Origin: Mycobacterium sp. 050128
GTDB lineage: Bacteria; Actinomycetota; Actinomycetes; Mycobacteriales; Mycobacteriaceae
DNA: 64,000 nucleotides
Direction of reading: 5' to 3'
NCBI RefSeq assembly: GCF_036409155.1
Contig: NZ_JAZGLW010000008.1
Location: forward strand, 62,001-126,000
In this document: positions 44,808 through 52,407 of the stretch, piece by piece
Layout of the letters: every line of letters starts with the position of its first letter
Numbering within the stretch: position 1 is the first letter of the stretch
Made by a program: the position numbers and the translations under genes
Notes under the pieces: model-generated
What the model was told of the DNA's origin: nothing
The model's input: only the letters and a program-made list of their open reading frames with translations
Databases searched by the model: none

Positions 44808-45272
44808 ATGGTGAATATCAACTCGAAATCGGCGGCACGCAAGCGGGTTCGTGAGGCGCAGCTTCGAGCGAACGAGGCGCGGGTAGAGCGGGAGCGTCAA
44901 AACGTCGACGACGCCGCATCGGTTCTCGTCGAACTTGGCCGACTGGCGGCCGTGGAGGAGTGGGAGGCAACCCGCATCCTCGAGGTGCGAGCCGAGGGGG
45001 AGCGGCGGCGCTACGAGCACCGCCAGGCCGCCGCTGCGGCAGTGGCTCGGATGCAGGGCCGCGGTGAAACGCTGGCGGCGATCGCCGCGTTGACCGGAGT
45101 CAAGACCAGCGACGTTCGCGCGGTGCTGAAGGCGGCGAGCGCGCGAACCGGGGCGGCGCCAGAAGCACTAGGCGCGGCCAACGGGGCGGCGCCAGAAGCA
45201 CTAGGCGCGGCCAACGGGGCGGCGCCAGAAGCACTAGGCGCGGCCAACGGGGCGGCGCCAGAGCGGGGGTGA
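44808..45272 (+). CDS. relaxosome accessory-like DNA-binding protein with C-terminal 11-residue repeats
   Basis: 154 residues from the ATG at 44808. The first 70 residues are a highly charged helix (ARKRVREAQLRANEARVERE), followed by a helix-turn-helix-like part (RGETLAAIAALTGVKTSDVR, about 84-103) and then GAAPEALGAAN repeated three times plus a partial copy. It is divergent from the relaxase gene across the candidate oriT, the place where MobF plasmids carry a small oriT-binding helper (TrwA in R388). The helper role is inference from position and charge. Confidence 0.6.
   Translation: MVNINSKSAARKRVREAQLRANEARVERERQNVDDAASVLVELGRLAAVEEWEATRILEVRAEGERRRYEHRQAAAAAVARMQGRGETLAAIAALTGVKTSDVRAVLKAASARTGAAPEALGAANGAAPEALGAANGAAPEALGAANGAAPERG
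45150..45259 (+). repeat. 33-bp tandem repeat, three full copies and a partial one
   Basis: Unit starts GGGGCGGCGCCAGAAGCACT; copies at 45150-45182, 45183-45215 and 45216-45248 are identical, then 11 bases of a fourth. It encodes GAAPEALGAAN within the accessory protein. Perfect identity suggests recent slippage. Confidence 0.9.
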
Positions 45273-45319
45273 TATGCGAATGACGCTGCGGCACAGAAGG
45301 ACATGTCGGTCGCTTGGCT

Positions 45320-45325
45320 TAACGT
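45320..45325 (+). promoter_or_regulatory. -10 element TAACGT for the HNH-like gene
   Basis: TAACGT is followed by 6 nt (agtcgc) and the GTG at 45332; no Shine-Dalgarno sequence is present. Confidence 0.4.
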
Positions 45326-45331
45326 AGTCGC

Positions 45332-45844
45332 GTGCGTGTTGAGCCAGGAGTACCGCTGCGGGTCGATCCGGTGGTGCACGCTGACGAATGCCGTCGCTTC
45401 GACTCATACGTCGTGCGAGGCCCTGACGCGAGCGACTGTGATTTTTTCACGGGCGCGATTGGTGCGGACGGCTACGGGCGGTTCTTCATCTACCGCGAGG
45501 GACGGGGGATTTGTGTGCGGCCGCACCGGTATGCGTTGGCGCGTCGGCTTGGGGTGGTGCTTCAGCCACACGAGTTGGGTTTGCACGAGTGCGATAGTCC
45601 GCTGTGCGTGAAAGTCTGTGTCCCCGAGGCGTCGTGCCAGCATGTGGTGGTGGGTACTCAGGCCGAGAATATGCGGCGTATGGCCCGGATGCGGCGTGGA
45701 GGTGGCCGGAGGGCGATTCCCAGTGATGGGTTATGGGCTCGGCGAGAGCGCTCGGTGGCATTGCGCACGGTGCTGCGGGAGCGAGGCTGGGATCGGGCGG
45801 CGGTGGAGGCGGCTCGGCTCGGTGGTATGCCGACGTTGTGGTGA
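45332..45844 (+). CDS. HNH-endonuclease-like protein
   Basis: 170 residues. The middle resembles phage HNH nucleases of the type with an N-terminal strand pair: GYGRFFIYREGRGICVRPHR, then LHECDSPLCVKVCVPEASC (candidate zinc-binding Cys) and HVVVGTQAENMRRM, which in that family follows the last zinc ligand. The first His of the active site (in LGLHECDSPLC) and the final HVVVGT are present, and the Asn step is at EN. Activity is therefore possible but not certain. Such genes are common mobile passengers. GTG start supported by the -10 at 45320. Confidence 0.6.
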   Translation: MRVEPGVPLRVDPVVHADECRRFDSYVVRGPDASDCDFFTGAIGADGYGRFFIYREGRGICVRPHRYALARRLGVVLQPHELGLHECDSPLCVKVCVPEASCQHVVVGTQAENMRRMARMRRGGGRRAIPSDGLWARRERSVALRTVLRERGWDRAAVEAARLGGMPTLW

Positions 45845-45866
45845 GGGTGCGGGCACTGCTGGCGGT

Positions 45867-46454
45867 CTAGCCGGCCAGCGCTATCGGTCGTGCTGTTCGC
45901 GCATAGGAGGCGGGATTGCGATCCAGCCGGTAGACGGCAGTGTGCATGGCCCAGTAGACGGCGACGATGTAGGCGCCGGGGATGACGCTCGCCAGGTCGG
46001 GCCGACACGTCGGCCGGTTCGCGTCGTGTGCGACGGCGATGGCCAAGAGCGCGGTGTTGGCCTCGTCTACGGTGTGAAAGCGCAGTCCCGTTGGTCGTTC
46101 CCGTGTTCCATTCGCCCAGATCTTCAATTCGCGGATTTCCAGGCAGGGTGCGCCATTCGGCGTGCTGATGGCTGACGAGCAGTTGTGGTGCCGGCCGATG
46201 TGGGCGTGGCCCAACGCTTGTGAACGAACTCCAGCCGTGAGCGTCGCGGCGCACAGGAGCTGCGGGTGCACCGGATAGGGTTTGTACTGCGGTCCCCACG
46301 CATCGATCCATTCAACGGTGACGTTCTGCACGTCGATCGCGACGATGAAGCCGTAAGTGGTCTTGCACGTGTAGGTGGCGCACGTGCGGCTCATTGCGAC
46401 GGGATCGGCGGCGGTGACGAGTTGGCCGATGTGGAATCCGTTGGCGCTGTTCAT
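45867..46454 (-). CDS. hypothetical protein, third gene of the nrdH operon
   Basis: 195 residues from the ATG at 46454, which overlaps the previous stop by 4 nt (ATGA). The first part looks like a small beta barrel (GFHIGQLVTAADPVAMSRT, YGFIVAIDVQNVTVEWIDAW), followed by a loop with His and Cys (GHAHIGRHHNCSS) and a C-terminal helix. No family recognised. Coupled to the gene at 46451-46819. Confidence 0.55.
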   Translation of the reverse strand: MNSANGFHIGQLVTAADPVAMSRTCATYTCKTTYGFIVAIDVQNVTVEWIDAWGPQYKPYPVHPQLLCAATLTAGVRSQALGHAHIGRHHNCSSAISTPNGAPCLEIRELKIWANGTRERPTGLRFHTVDEANTALLAIAVAHDANRPTCRPDLASVIPGAYIVAVYWAMHTAVYRLDRNPASYARTARPIALAG

Positions 46455-46819
46455 TGTCGTTGCCTGACGAGTTGGTGATCGATGGCGCCGGTGATGCGGT
46501 CCCATGCTGTCAAGATCGCGGGGCGCTCGTCGTTGGATGCCAGGGCGAGCGATTCCTCGAGCGCTGCTTTTGCGGCCGAGAATTGCCGCTCGGTGATCGG
46601 GTCAGCCAGGCGTCGCTCGATGGTAGCGACCGCGATCGTCCGGCCATCGCACGGGTCGACGAGTTCGTAGCTGGCAAAGGGTTCGGTGAGTTGGATGGCG
46701 CGGCGCGTGCAATCCAACTGGCCGTGGTAGGAGTCCAGGGCGGCGGTGGCGTCGCGTCGATCCGGGTGCACGCTCAGTGACAGTGCGCCGCGCTGGTGCT
46801 CGATGGTGAGGTCGTACAT
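46451..46819 (-). CDS. hypothetical protein, second gene of the nrdH operon
   Basis: 122 residues from the ATG at 46819 (GAGGACC upstream). Short strands at the N-terminus (MYDLTIEHQRGALSLSV), one Cys pair region (LDCTRRAIQ, DPCDGRTIAV) and two C-terminal helices. It lies 17 bp after nrdH. No family recognised; a role with the redoxin is not supported by any motif. Confidence 0.55.
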   Translation of the reverse strand: MYDLTIEHQRGALSLSVHPDRRDATAALDSYHGQLDCTRRAIQLTEPFASYELVDPCDGRTIAVATIERRLADPITERQFSAAKAALEESLALASNDERPAILTAWDRITGAIDHQLVRQRQ

Positions 46820-46836
46820 GGTTGGTCCTCGTGCTC

Positions 46837-47076
46837 TCACACGGCGGCGGCCAGGGAAGCCAGGCCCCGGAGACGGTCGGGCCGGAAGCCGCTCCAGTGT
46901 TCGGATCCGGCGACGATGACTGGCGCCTGCAGGTACCCCAGGCTCATCACGTAGTCGCGGGCCTCGGGGTTTTCGGTGATGTCCACGATGTCGTACTTCA
47001 GCCCGTTTTTGTCCAGCAATTTGCGAGTCGCGGTGCATTGAACACAGGCCGGTTTGGTGTAGAGAATGATATTCAT
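46837..47076 (-). CDS. nrdH: NrdH-type glutaredoxin-like redoxin
   Basis: 79 residues, the usual size. The active site is CVQC (residues 11-14, in YTKPACVQCTATRKLL), the cis-Pro region is LQAPVIV and the end HWSGFRPDRLRGL matches NrdH proteins, which accept electrons from thioredoxin reductase and reduce class Ib ribonucleotide reductase. A strong ribosome binding site (AGGAG, 7 nt) precedes the ATG. No ribonucleotide reductase genes are nearby, so it must serve the host enzyme or another partner. Phages and plasmids often carry it alone. Confidence 0.92.
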   Translation of the reverse strand: MNIILYTKPACVQCTATRKLLDKNGLKYDIVDITENPEARDYVMSLGYLQAPVIVAGSEHWSGFRPDRLRGLASLAAAV

Positions 47077-47115
47077 GGGGATCTCCTAAATGGTGCCGGA
47101 ATGGCGGTGCCGTTA

Positions 47116-47129
47116 GTTACTATTGTAAC
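47116..47129 (-). promoter_or_regulatory. promoter and operator-like palindrome of nrdH
   Basis: GTTAC-TATT-GTAAC is a perfect 5-bp inverted repeat. On the minus strand it contains TACAAT, a very good -10 element, about 45 nt before the nrdH start. Overlap of -10 and palindrome suggests repression. Confidence 0.45.
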
Positions 47130-47279
47130 GCTTAATGCGTTGCTAGACAACCGATATGGGACTTTCTATCGAATGGATTCTGTCTCATTTCTGTCGCATC
47201 TCTTCGACTTATCGCATTTATGTCAGTCGCCGATTTATCTGGATTTAGTCACCTCCTATTCGATGCGATCTTTTGACGC
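47130..47279. other. AT-rich non-coding stretch upstream of nrdH
   Basis: About 150 bp, clearly richer in A and T than the surroundings, without a credible gene. It separates the nrdH promoter from the terminator of the methyltransferase gene. Confidence 0.5.
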
Positions 47280-47321
47280 GGGCCTGGCATCAGCCGAACT
47301 TTGTGTGCTGATGCCAAGCCC
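47280..47321 (-). terminator. terminator hairpin after the methyltransferase gene
   Basis: The arms 47280-47294 (GGGCCTGGCATCAGC) and 47307-47321 (GCTGATGCCAAGCCC) pair in 14 of 15 positions around a 12-nt loop. It lies 11 bp after the methyltransferase stop on the minus strand. Confidence 0.7.
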
Positions 47322-47332
47322 TGAATTCCTCT

Positions 47333-49177
47333 TTACTGGGCGCCGGCGAGTAGGCGGACGACGAAGCCGCCAAGCCACTGGGCAACGTTGCTCGACACTG
47401 CGTTGCCGAATCCCATCGTCTGTTCGGAGCGGTTCCCGGTGACGCGGTAGTCGTCGGGGAAACGTTGGGCACGGGCGTGCTCACGCGGGTTGAGCATTCT
47501 GAAGCGGCAGTCGCCGATCTCGATCGAGGAGGCTTCGACTAGGGCCGCAGAGTCCCGCGTGGCAACAGCGTGCAGGGGCTCTTCGGTGGTCTTGGCCTTA
47601 CCTTTGCGGTAGGGGATCACCAGGGAAAGGTTGGGACGCGCGACGACTGAGGCCATGGGATCGTTGACGCTCTTGGTCATGTGGGCGATCCCCTGATAAT
47701 CCAGGCCGCCGTGGTGCTTCTGGATGAAGGCGCCGGGCGGGACGGTGAGCCCTTGGTGGCCCCCACCGGTTCCGCCGCCCGTGGCCACGGCGGCTAGCGG
47801 GTCACCGATCGGGCTCACGTCGGCGTGGTTGCGTAACACGGTGATCCATGGCTGCGGAGTGAACAGGCCATCGGTCTCGCGAGTCATGCGGGTCCGAACG
47901 GGGTCGGCGGCGGTCGTCGGGTCGGTATTCCAAGAGCCTCCGGCGGGGACAACCATGGGCGGGGTCACCAGGGTGTGGGGGCGGCCGTTGGCGGTGATGG
48001 CTCCGACGGGATCGCTGATCGGTTTGACGCGGCGGGAGTCTCCGTCGTGGTAGGCGCGCCGGTCGAGCAGGAACGGGGGGCAGGCCACGCCGTCGCCGAT
48101 TTTGGTGGATCGGGTTGGCATCGGGGCGCCGGCGGCGGGGTAGGCCCGCCCTTCGCCGAGGCGGCCGTGGTTGGTGGGGATCACGGTGGGTTCGGCGAAC
48201 TGGGCGATTCCGGCACGGATGCGGCGCATGGTCGCAGCGGCCAGTGGCTTGGTCCGGTCGCCAATGCGCTGGCCCAGGTCGCTCCAGTCAATGGCCACCG
48301 CAGCGGGCCGGACGAAGGGTTCCACGACGCTGTGCCTGCACCTGGCGTTGGGGCACCGGTAGACGTATTGCTGGCGGTATTTTCCGATGCGGCGGCGGTC
48401 CAGGCGCTTCCAGGACTGCACGGAGTGGTTGATCTCATCGCATTCCGAGCACCAGGCCAGCGGGCGGGGCCGGATGTCGATCATCGGCAACGACACTTGT
48501 GTGAACACGATGTAAAGGCGGTCACGCCACTGGGGGGCATGGGGGTTGGTCTCGTCGCCGATATGTGCGGAGGACACGGAGATGAACTGATGGTTGTAGC
48601 CCATCTTGTCCATTGCGGCCAGCCAGACGTCGAACAGCTCCCAGGATGCGGCCTCGACGACGTTCTCGATCAGGATGATCTTGTAACGGTGAACTTCAGT
48701 GGCGCGCACGACATCCCAGAACGTGGCTCGGGTCCGGTCTAGCGCCGCTGTGGGGACGTGGCCTTCGGGCTCAAGTAAAGACAGCTGCGGGCTGCGGCGA
48801 CGGGTGCCGCCAGCGGGGGAGAGCTCGGTGCAGATCGGCGATGCCCACAGCACATCGGTGTGCGGCAGCCGTCGCATGTCGTAGTTGGACACGTCGGCGA
48901 TCAGGTGATCAGCGTTCGGGAAGTTCAACGCGTGGGTCTCGATGGCTTTCGACCAGTGGTTGGCTCCCAAAACCAAGGTCATTCCAGCGTTTTCCAGGCC
49001 AATGCTAGAGCCACCGAATCCACAGAAAATGTCGGTGTAGGTGATCCCAGTGGCCAGGCCGCTGGGTTGCCAGTCGCTATGCGCCGCGGCCAAGGCTGCA
49101 TCAATTTCACTGAGGTGCTCAGCCGACAGCTCTGGTGCGTGCAGCTTCGCCGCTCGTGCAGTGGACGAGGTGGCCAT
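47333..49177 (-). CDS. DNA (cytosine-5) methyltransferase
   Basis: 614 residues from an ATG with AGGAG 6 nt upstream. Motif I is TDIFCGFGGSSIGLENAGM (about 48-66), the catalytic Cys lies in WASPICTELSP (about 108-118), motif VI is ILIENVVEAA (about 163), and the C-terminal block has RFPDDYRVTGNRSEQTMGFG, which holds motif IX-X. The SPxC form instead of PCQ is typical of phage-type enzymes. The target-recognition region includes a Cys-rich loop (WCSECDEINH, CPNARCRH) that could bind zinc. No restriction nuclease is recognisable beside it. It is divergent from the PP-loop gene across a large inverted repeat. Confidence 0.9.
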   Translation of the reverse strand: MATSSTARAAKLHAPELSAEHLSEIDAALAAAHSDWQPSGLATGITYTDIFCGFGGSSIGLENAGMTLVLGANHWSKAIETHALNFPNADHLIADVSNYDMRRLPHTDVLWASPICTELSPAGGTRRRSPQLSLLEPEGHVPTAALDRTRATFWDVVRATEVHRYKIILIENVVEAASWELFDVWLAAMDKMGYNHQFISVSSAHIGDETNPHAPQWRDRLYIVFTQVSLPMIDIRPRPLAWCSECDEINHSVQSWKRLDRRRIGKYRQQYVYRCPNARCRHSVVEPFVRPAAVAIDWSDLGQRIGDRTKPLAAATMRRIRAGIAQFAEPTVIPTNHGRLGEGRAYPAAGAPMPTRSTKIGDGVACPPFLLDRRAYHDGDSRRVKPISDPVGAITANGRPHTLVTPPMVVPAGGSWNTDPTTAADPVRTRMTRETDGLFTPQPWITVLRNHADVSPIGDPLAAVATGGGTGGGHQGLTVPPGAFIQKHHGGLDYQGIAHMTKSVNDPMASVVARPNLSLVIPYRKGKAKTTEEPLHAVATRDSAALVEASSIEIGDCRFRMLNPREHARAQRFPDDYRVTGNRSEQTMGFGNAVSSNVAQWLGGFVVRLLAGAQ

Positions 49178-49195
49178 GAGAACTCCTTATCTGGT

Positions 49196-49237
49196 GGTTG
49201 CCTATAGCCTACCATTTGCGGTAGCCTATAGGCAACC
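49196..49237. promoter_or_regulatory. 18-bp inverted repeat operator between methyltransferase and PP-loop genes
   Basis: Left arm 49196-49213 (GGTTGCCTATAGCCTACC), 6-nt spacer, right arm 49220-49237 (GGTAGCCTATAGGCAACC), 17 of 18 pairs. Each arm contains a palindrome of its own (GCCTATAGGC). It sits 18 bp from the methyltransferase start and 19 bp from the PP-loop start, so it overlaps both promoters. A near copy precedes the regulator gene at 50604. Confidence 0.8.
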
Positions 49238-49256
49238 GCTCGAACGGGGGAATACG

Positions 49257-50447
49257 TTGCGCACAACCGCCACAAACGATTTGACGCTGCCTGGCATCGC
49301 ACCTTCACACGCCGCGCCATCGGTTGTTCTCAGCTATGGAATGGGACTGGACTCCACCTGCCTGCTGTTGCGTTGGCTAGAGGAGCCCTCCTCGCGAGAC
49401 TTTGAGCTGACCGATCTGGTCTTGGTCACTGCCTTCACTGGTGATGAGTTCGACTCGACTCGCCGGGTGGTGGAGCGCCATGTGCTGCCGCGCCTGCGTA
49501 CGCATGGGGTCCGGTTCGTTCAGTGCGCCCGCTCCCGGCGACTGACCACAACTCGCGGGGACGGGGTCATCGTTTTGGACGACTCAACCGCACCGCAGCG
49601 CTTGCACTTCCGCGGCCGGTACCGCCTCAGTGATGAAATGCTGTCCCAGGGGACCATCCCCCAACTAGGTGGGTTTCGTTCGTGCTCAGTGCATTCCAAA
49701 GCTAATGCCCTCGAACCGGTGATCGCCGCACTCACGCAAGCACAGCCCTACCGGCACGCGATCGGATTTGAGGCTGGCGAGCGGGCCCGGGCACGCAAGG
49801 ATTCGCTGTACAACAACGCGCGCCGAACTGGCTGGTATCCCCTGGTGGAATGGGGCTTCGATCGGGCCAAGGCCCAGGAGTACGTCACCGCGGTCACCGG
49901 CGAACCGTTTCCGAAATCAGCGTGCAGCTATTGCTGCTTCGCGATGGCCACGGAGACGGGCCGGGCCCACCAGGTCGAGCGCTACCGCGATGAGCCGCAG
50001 GCGGGCGCGCAGGCGCTGCTGCTGGAAACAGTGGCGCGCTCGCTCAACCCGCGCCAAACCCTGATCGCCGGCAGCAGCGCCACCGACCTCATCATTGGCG
50101 CCGGATTGACCGCGGTGCTCGCGGAGTTCGAAATACTCCTGGAGAATGCAACATTCGCGGTATACGAGGTGCGGCGGGTCAAAACCCACGGCGGTAAGGC
50201 GAAGCGAGCGATGACCGCGCGCTCGGTGAGCGCGATCGCGCGCGGCACCCGCATGGCGATGGACCAGCACCTGGGTAGCCTTCCGGGCCACCGCGAGATC
50301 GGCGCGGACGGAATCGCACGGCACTACCTAGAGAGCGCCGAGCGGTGCGAGCACCTGTTCGTCGTCGCGCCGGCCCTCGTTGAGGACAAACAGCGTCCCC
50401 AGTTCGAACGGATGTGGCAGGAGGCCCACAGTGAAAAGCTCTTCTGA
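49257..50447 (+). CDS. PP-loop ATPase, PAPS-reductase-like
   Basis: 396 residues from the TTG at 49257, the first start after the operator, with GGGGG 6 nt before it. The PP-loop is LSYGMGLDSTCLLLRW (S-x-G-x-x-D-S/T type, about 22-37). LVTAFTGDEFDSTRR follows where related enzymes bind substrate, and SACSYCCFAM (about 219-228) has clustered Cys, as in enzymes that handle sulfur or an Fe-S cluster. Relatives include PAPS reductases and DndC of DNA phosphorothioation. No dndB/D/E partners are present. Divergence from a methyltransferase under one operator suggests a nucleic-acid-modification role; this is inference. Confidence 0.7.
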   Translation: MRTTATNDLTLPGIAPSHAAPSVVLSYGMGLDSTCLLLRWLEEPSSRDFELTDLVLVTAFTGDEFDSTRRVVERHVLPRLRTHGVRFVQCARSRRLTTTRGDGVIVLDDSTAPQRLHFRGRYRLSDEMLSQGTIPQLGGFRSCSVHSKANALEPVIAALTQAQPYRHAIGFEAGERARARKDSLYNNARRTGWYPLVEWGFDRAKAQEYVTAVTGEPFPKSACSYCCFAMATETGRAHQVERYRDEPQAGAQALLLETVARSLNPRQTLIAGSSATDLIIGAGLTAVLAEFEILLENATFAVYEVRRVKTHGGKAKRAMTARSVSAIARGTRMAMDQHLGSLPGHREIGADGIARHYLESAERCEHLFVVAPALVEDKQRPQFERMWQEAHSEKLF

Positions 50448-50569
50448 TCGATGCCCACCCGCGTCTGCGCGTGCTCTCGCGGACCGATTGGTGGCCCTTC
50501 ATCACCGGCCCCTCCGGAACGTCGAGGCGTTCAGGCTGCGCAGGTGATGGCTCTCTGCGCCAGCCGGCC

Positions 50570-50587
50570 TGTAGGCTATGGCCCACC
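50570..50587 (+). promoter_or_regulatory. operator copy upstream of the C-protein-like gene
   Basis: TGTAGGCTATGGCCCACC matches the reverse complement of the left operator arm at 49196 (GGTAGGCTATAGGCAACC) in 14 of 18 positions. It ends 16 nt before the GTG at 50604, where an autoregulator would bind. Confidence 0.6.
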
Positions 50588-50603
50588 ACGAGAGGGACGA
50601 CAA

Positions 50604-50837
50604 GTGGCCGAAATTGATGAGGACAAGGTGCTGGCGACTGTCGGTGCCCATATTCTCCAGCGGCGCACCGAACTGGGTTTGAGTCAGCGCGACCTTGCCG
50701 CCGCCGCTGGAGTCGACCGTGCGTTCCTCGCCCGGGTAGAGCAAGGCCTGCGCAATCCCTCGGTCGTCGTGTTGGCGAAAGTTGCCCACGCAATGCACAC
50801 CACCGTGGGTGCGCTGACGCGCGACATCGTCACCTGA
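50604..50837 (+). CDS. small XRE regulator resembling restriction-modification controller (C) proteins
   Basis: 77 residues from the GTG at 50604, with AGAGGGA 6 nt upstream. Almost the whole protein is one XRE domain: VGAHILQRRTELGLSQRDLA, then GVDRAFLARVEQGLRNPSVV and KVAHAMHTTVGAL. Size and lack of any other domain are those of C proteins, which control restriction-modification genes through tandem palindromic boxes. Operator-like sequences before this gene and between the methyltransferase and PP-loop genes agree. Binding is predicted, not shown. Confidence 0.8.
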   Translation: MAEIDEDKVLATVGAHILQRRTELGLSQRDLAAAAGVDRAFLARVEQGLRNPSVVVLAKVAHAMHTTVGALTRDIVT

Positions 50838-50919
50838 TTCTCACGTCGTATGCGACGACTTAGCGCTTGGATCAGCTGTTAGGCAGGCGAACTCGGGCAG
50901 ACTCGGCCCGACCGCCGTA

Positions 50920-52407
50920 CTACTGCCGCCAGGGGTGGGAGTCGAGCATGGTGGTCACCGCAGTAATGAGTGCGGGATCTGTTCGTGATTCTTGGGCCAA
51001 TTGCTGCACCGCAGCCCCGATCCGGGCGAGGAGGCTGCCATATGCTCGAGTGGCGGCAGTGATATAGGTGTGTGCGGCGTGCGCGTGCCGAGCATCGCTA
51101 TAACGCGTCGCCACGTCCTGTAGCTGCTCAGATAGGCTGGCGGCGTCGCGCTGCACCTGTGCGGCCAGGGTGCTCACCGCGTCTTTGTCGCCATGGTGCC
51201 CGTGGTCGACCAGCGCGATCTCCAGCGCATAGTCAAGATCACGCGCTCCTGCCAAGGCGTCCTCAATCGGGCCGGTGTGCGCTCGTAGTTCGGCGGCGGG
51301 GACAGGAAGGCTCAATAGTTGCGAGCTGGCGGGATCGACGACGTGGGCGCGCTCGGCGTCGGCACGGGCCTCCTCGGCGTCGCTGCGGGCCTGCTCGGCT
51401 TCGGCTCGTGCCTCTGCGGCTTGCGTTTGGGCCGTTCGCATGGCCTCGATGGCTTGCTCGGTCTGCTCGTGCGCGGCGGCCAGTTGTGCGGCGGTTTCGG
51501 CCCGCACCTGGGCTATCTCCTCGTGTGTGCGGGTGAGTGCGTCGTCGATTTCGGTCCTGGCCCGGGACTCGGCGGCCGCAACCCTGCCATCCGCGCGGCC
51601 TTGGGCCGCCGAGAGCTCCGCTGTGCACTGAGCGCGAACTTGTTCTAGTTCACCGCGTAGTTCTTCGAGGGCTTGTTCAGCGGTAGCGCGCTCTGCGGCG
51701 CGCTCGTTCAATCGTTGCTCGGCGCGCTCATCGGCGGCGCGGGCCTGCGCTTGCGCGGCGACCGCGTCGGCGGTTGCGTCGGCTCGTACGCGTTCTAAGT
51801 CGGCGCGCAGGTCTTCGAAGGCGAGCTGGGCGGTTCGTCGTTCCTCGAGGCGCTCCGCCGCGCGTTCTTCGGCGCGCTCGTTGGCGGCGCGTACCTGTTC
51901 GTGGGCGGCGGCTACTTCGGTAGCGGTGTCGGCTTTGACTCGTTCCAACTCGGATTGCAAGGCCTCGATTTCTTGTTGGGAGCTGCGAAGTTCGGCGGCG
52001 TGTTCGGCAGCCTGGAGCGCGGCGTTGGTTTTTGCTGCTCGGGCCCGCTCGCGCGCGTCGTCTGCGGCGCGCGCCGATTGGTCGGCTTCGGTACGGGCCA
52101 TCTGAGCGGCCGCTTGAGCGTCACGTTTATCTTGGTCGGCCTCGCGCGCTTGCTGTTCGGCGACCGCGCGGCGATGATCCGCCTCGACGAGTTGCATCAC
52201 TGGAGAGAGCTGTCGGGGTGCCGATCCCGCGCGGTTGCGGTGCTCAACGAGCTCACGCTCGGACATGGCGGCCACCGCGACCAATTCCGGCGGCGCGGGT
52301 TGACCGCACCGTTGGGCGGCCTCGACCGCGGCCGTCGCTGCCTGTCGGGTCAGCGTTGCCCAGGTTTCGACATCGAGGTTCTCGATGTTTTGCCGCAAGG
52401 TCGTCAC
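50920..52407 (-). CDS. long coiled-coil protein (KfrA-like plan)
   Basis: 495 residues. Residues 1-75 form a compact helical head (DVETWATLTRQAATAAVEAA), then about 300 residues of nearly continuous coiled coil rich in Ala, Glu and Arg, including repeated segments such as AHEQVRAANERAEERAAERL and AAQAQARAADERAEQRLNER. The last 130 residues are helical and less charged. A DNA-binding head with a long coiled-coil tail is the plan of plasmid KfrA proteins, but the head is not clearly a helix-turn-helix. The ATG overlaps the upstream membrane-protein stop by 4 nt, so the two likely act together. Confidence 0.65.
   Translation of the reverse strand: MTTLRQNIENLDVETWATLTRQAATAAVEAAQRCGQPAPPELVAVAAMSERELVEHRNRAGSAPRQLSPVMQLVEADHRRAVAEQQAREADQDKRDAQAAAQMARTEADQSARAADDARERARAAKTNAALQAAEHAAELRSSQQEIEALQSELERVKADTATEVAAAHEQVRAANERAEERAAERLEERRTAQLAFEDLRADLERVRADATADAVAAQAQARAADERAEQRLNERAAERATAEQALEELRGELEQVRAQCTAELSAAQGRADGRVAAAESRARTEIDDALTRTHEEIAQVRAETAAQLAAAHEQTEQAIEAMRTAQTQAAEARAEAEQARSDAEEARADAERAHVVDPASSQLLSLPVPAAELRAHTGPIEDALAGARDLDYALEIALVDHGHHGDKDAVSTLAAQVQRDAASLSEQLQDVATRYSDARHAHAAHTYITAATRAYGSLLARIGAAVQQLAQESRTDPALITAVTTMLDSHPWRQ

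Noticed and set aside
45150..45259. CRISPR-like array
   Set aside because: The repeats are directly adjacent without spacers and lie within a coding frame; no cas genes are present.
49257..50447. DndC of a full DNA phosphorothioation system
   Set aside because: The PP-loop and Cys motif allow a distant relation, but dndA, dndB, dndD and dndE are absent, so only a PP-loop ATPase is called.
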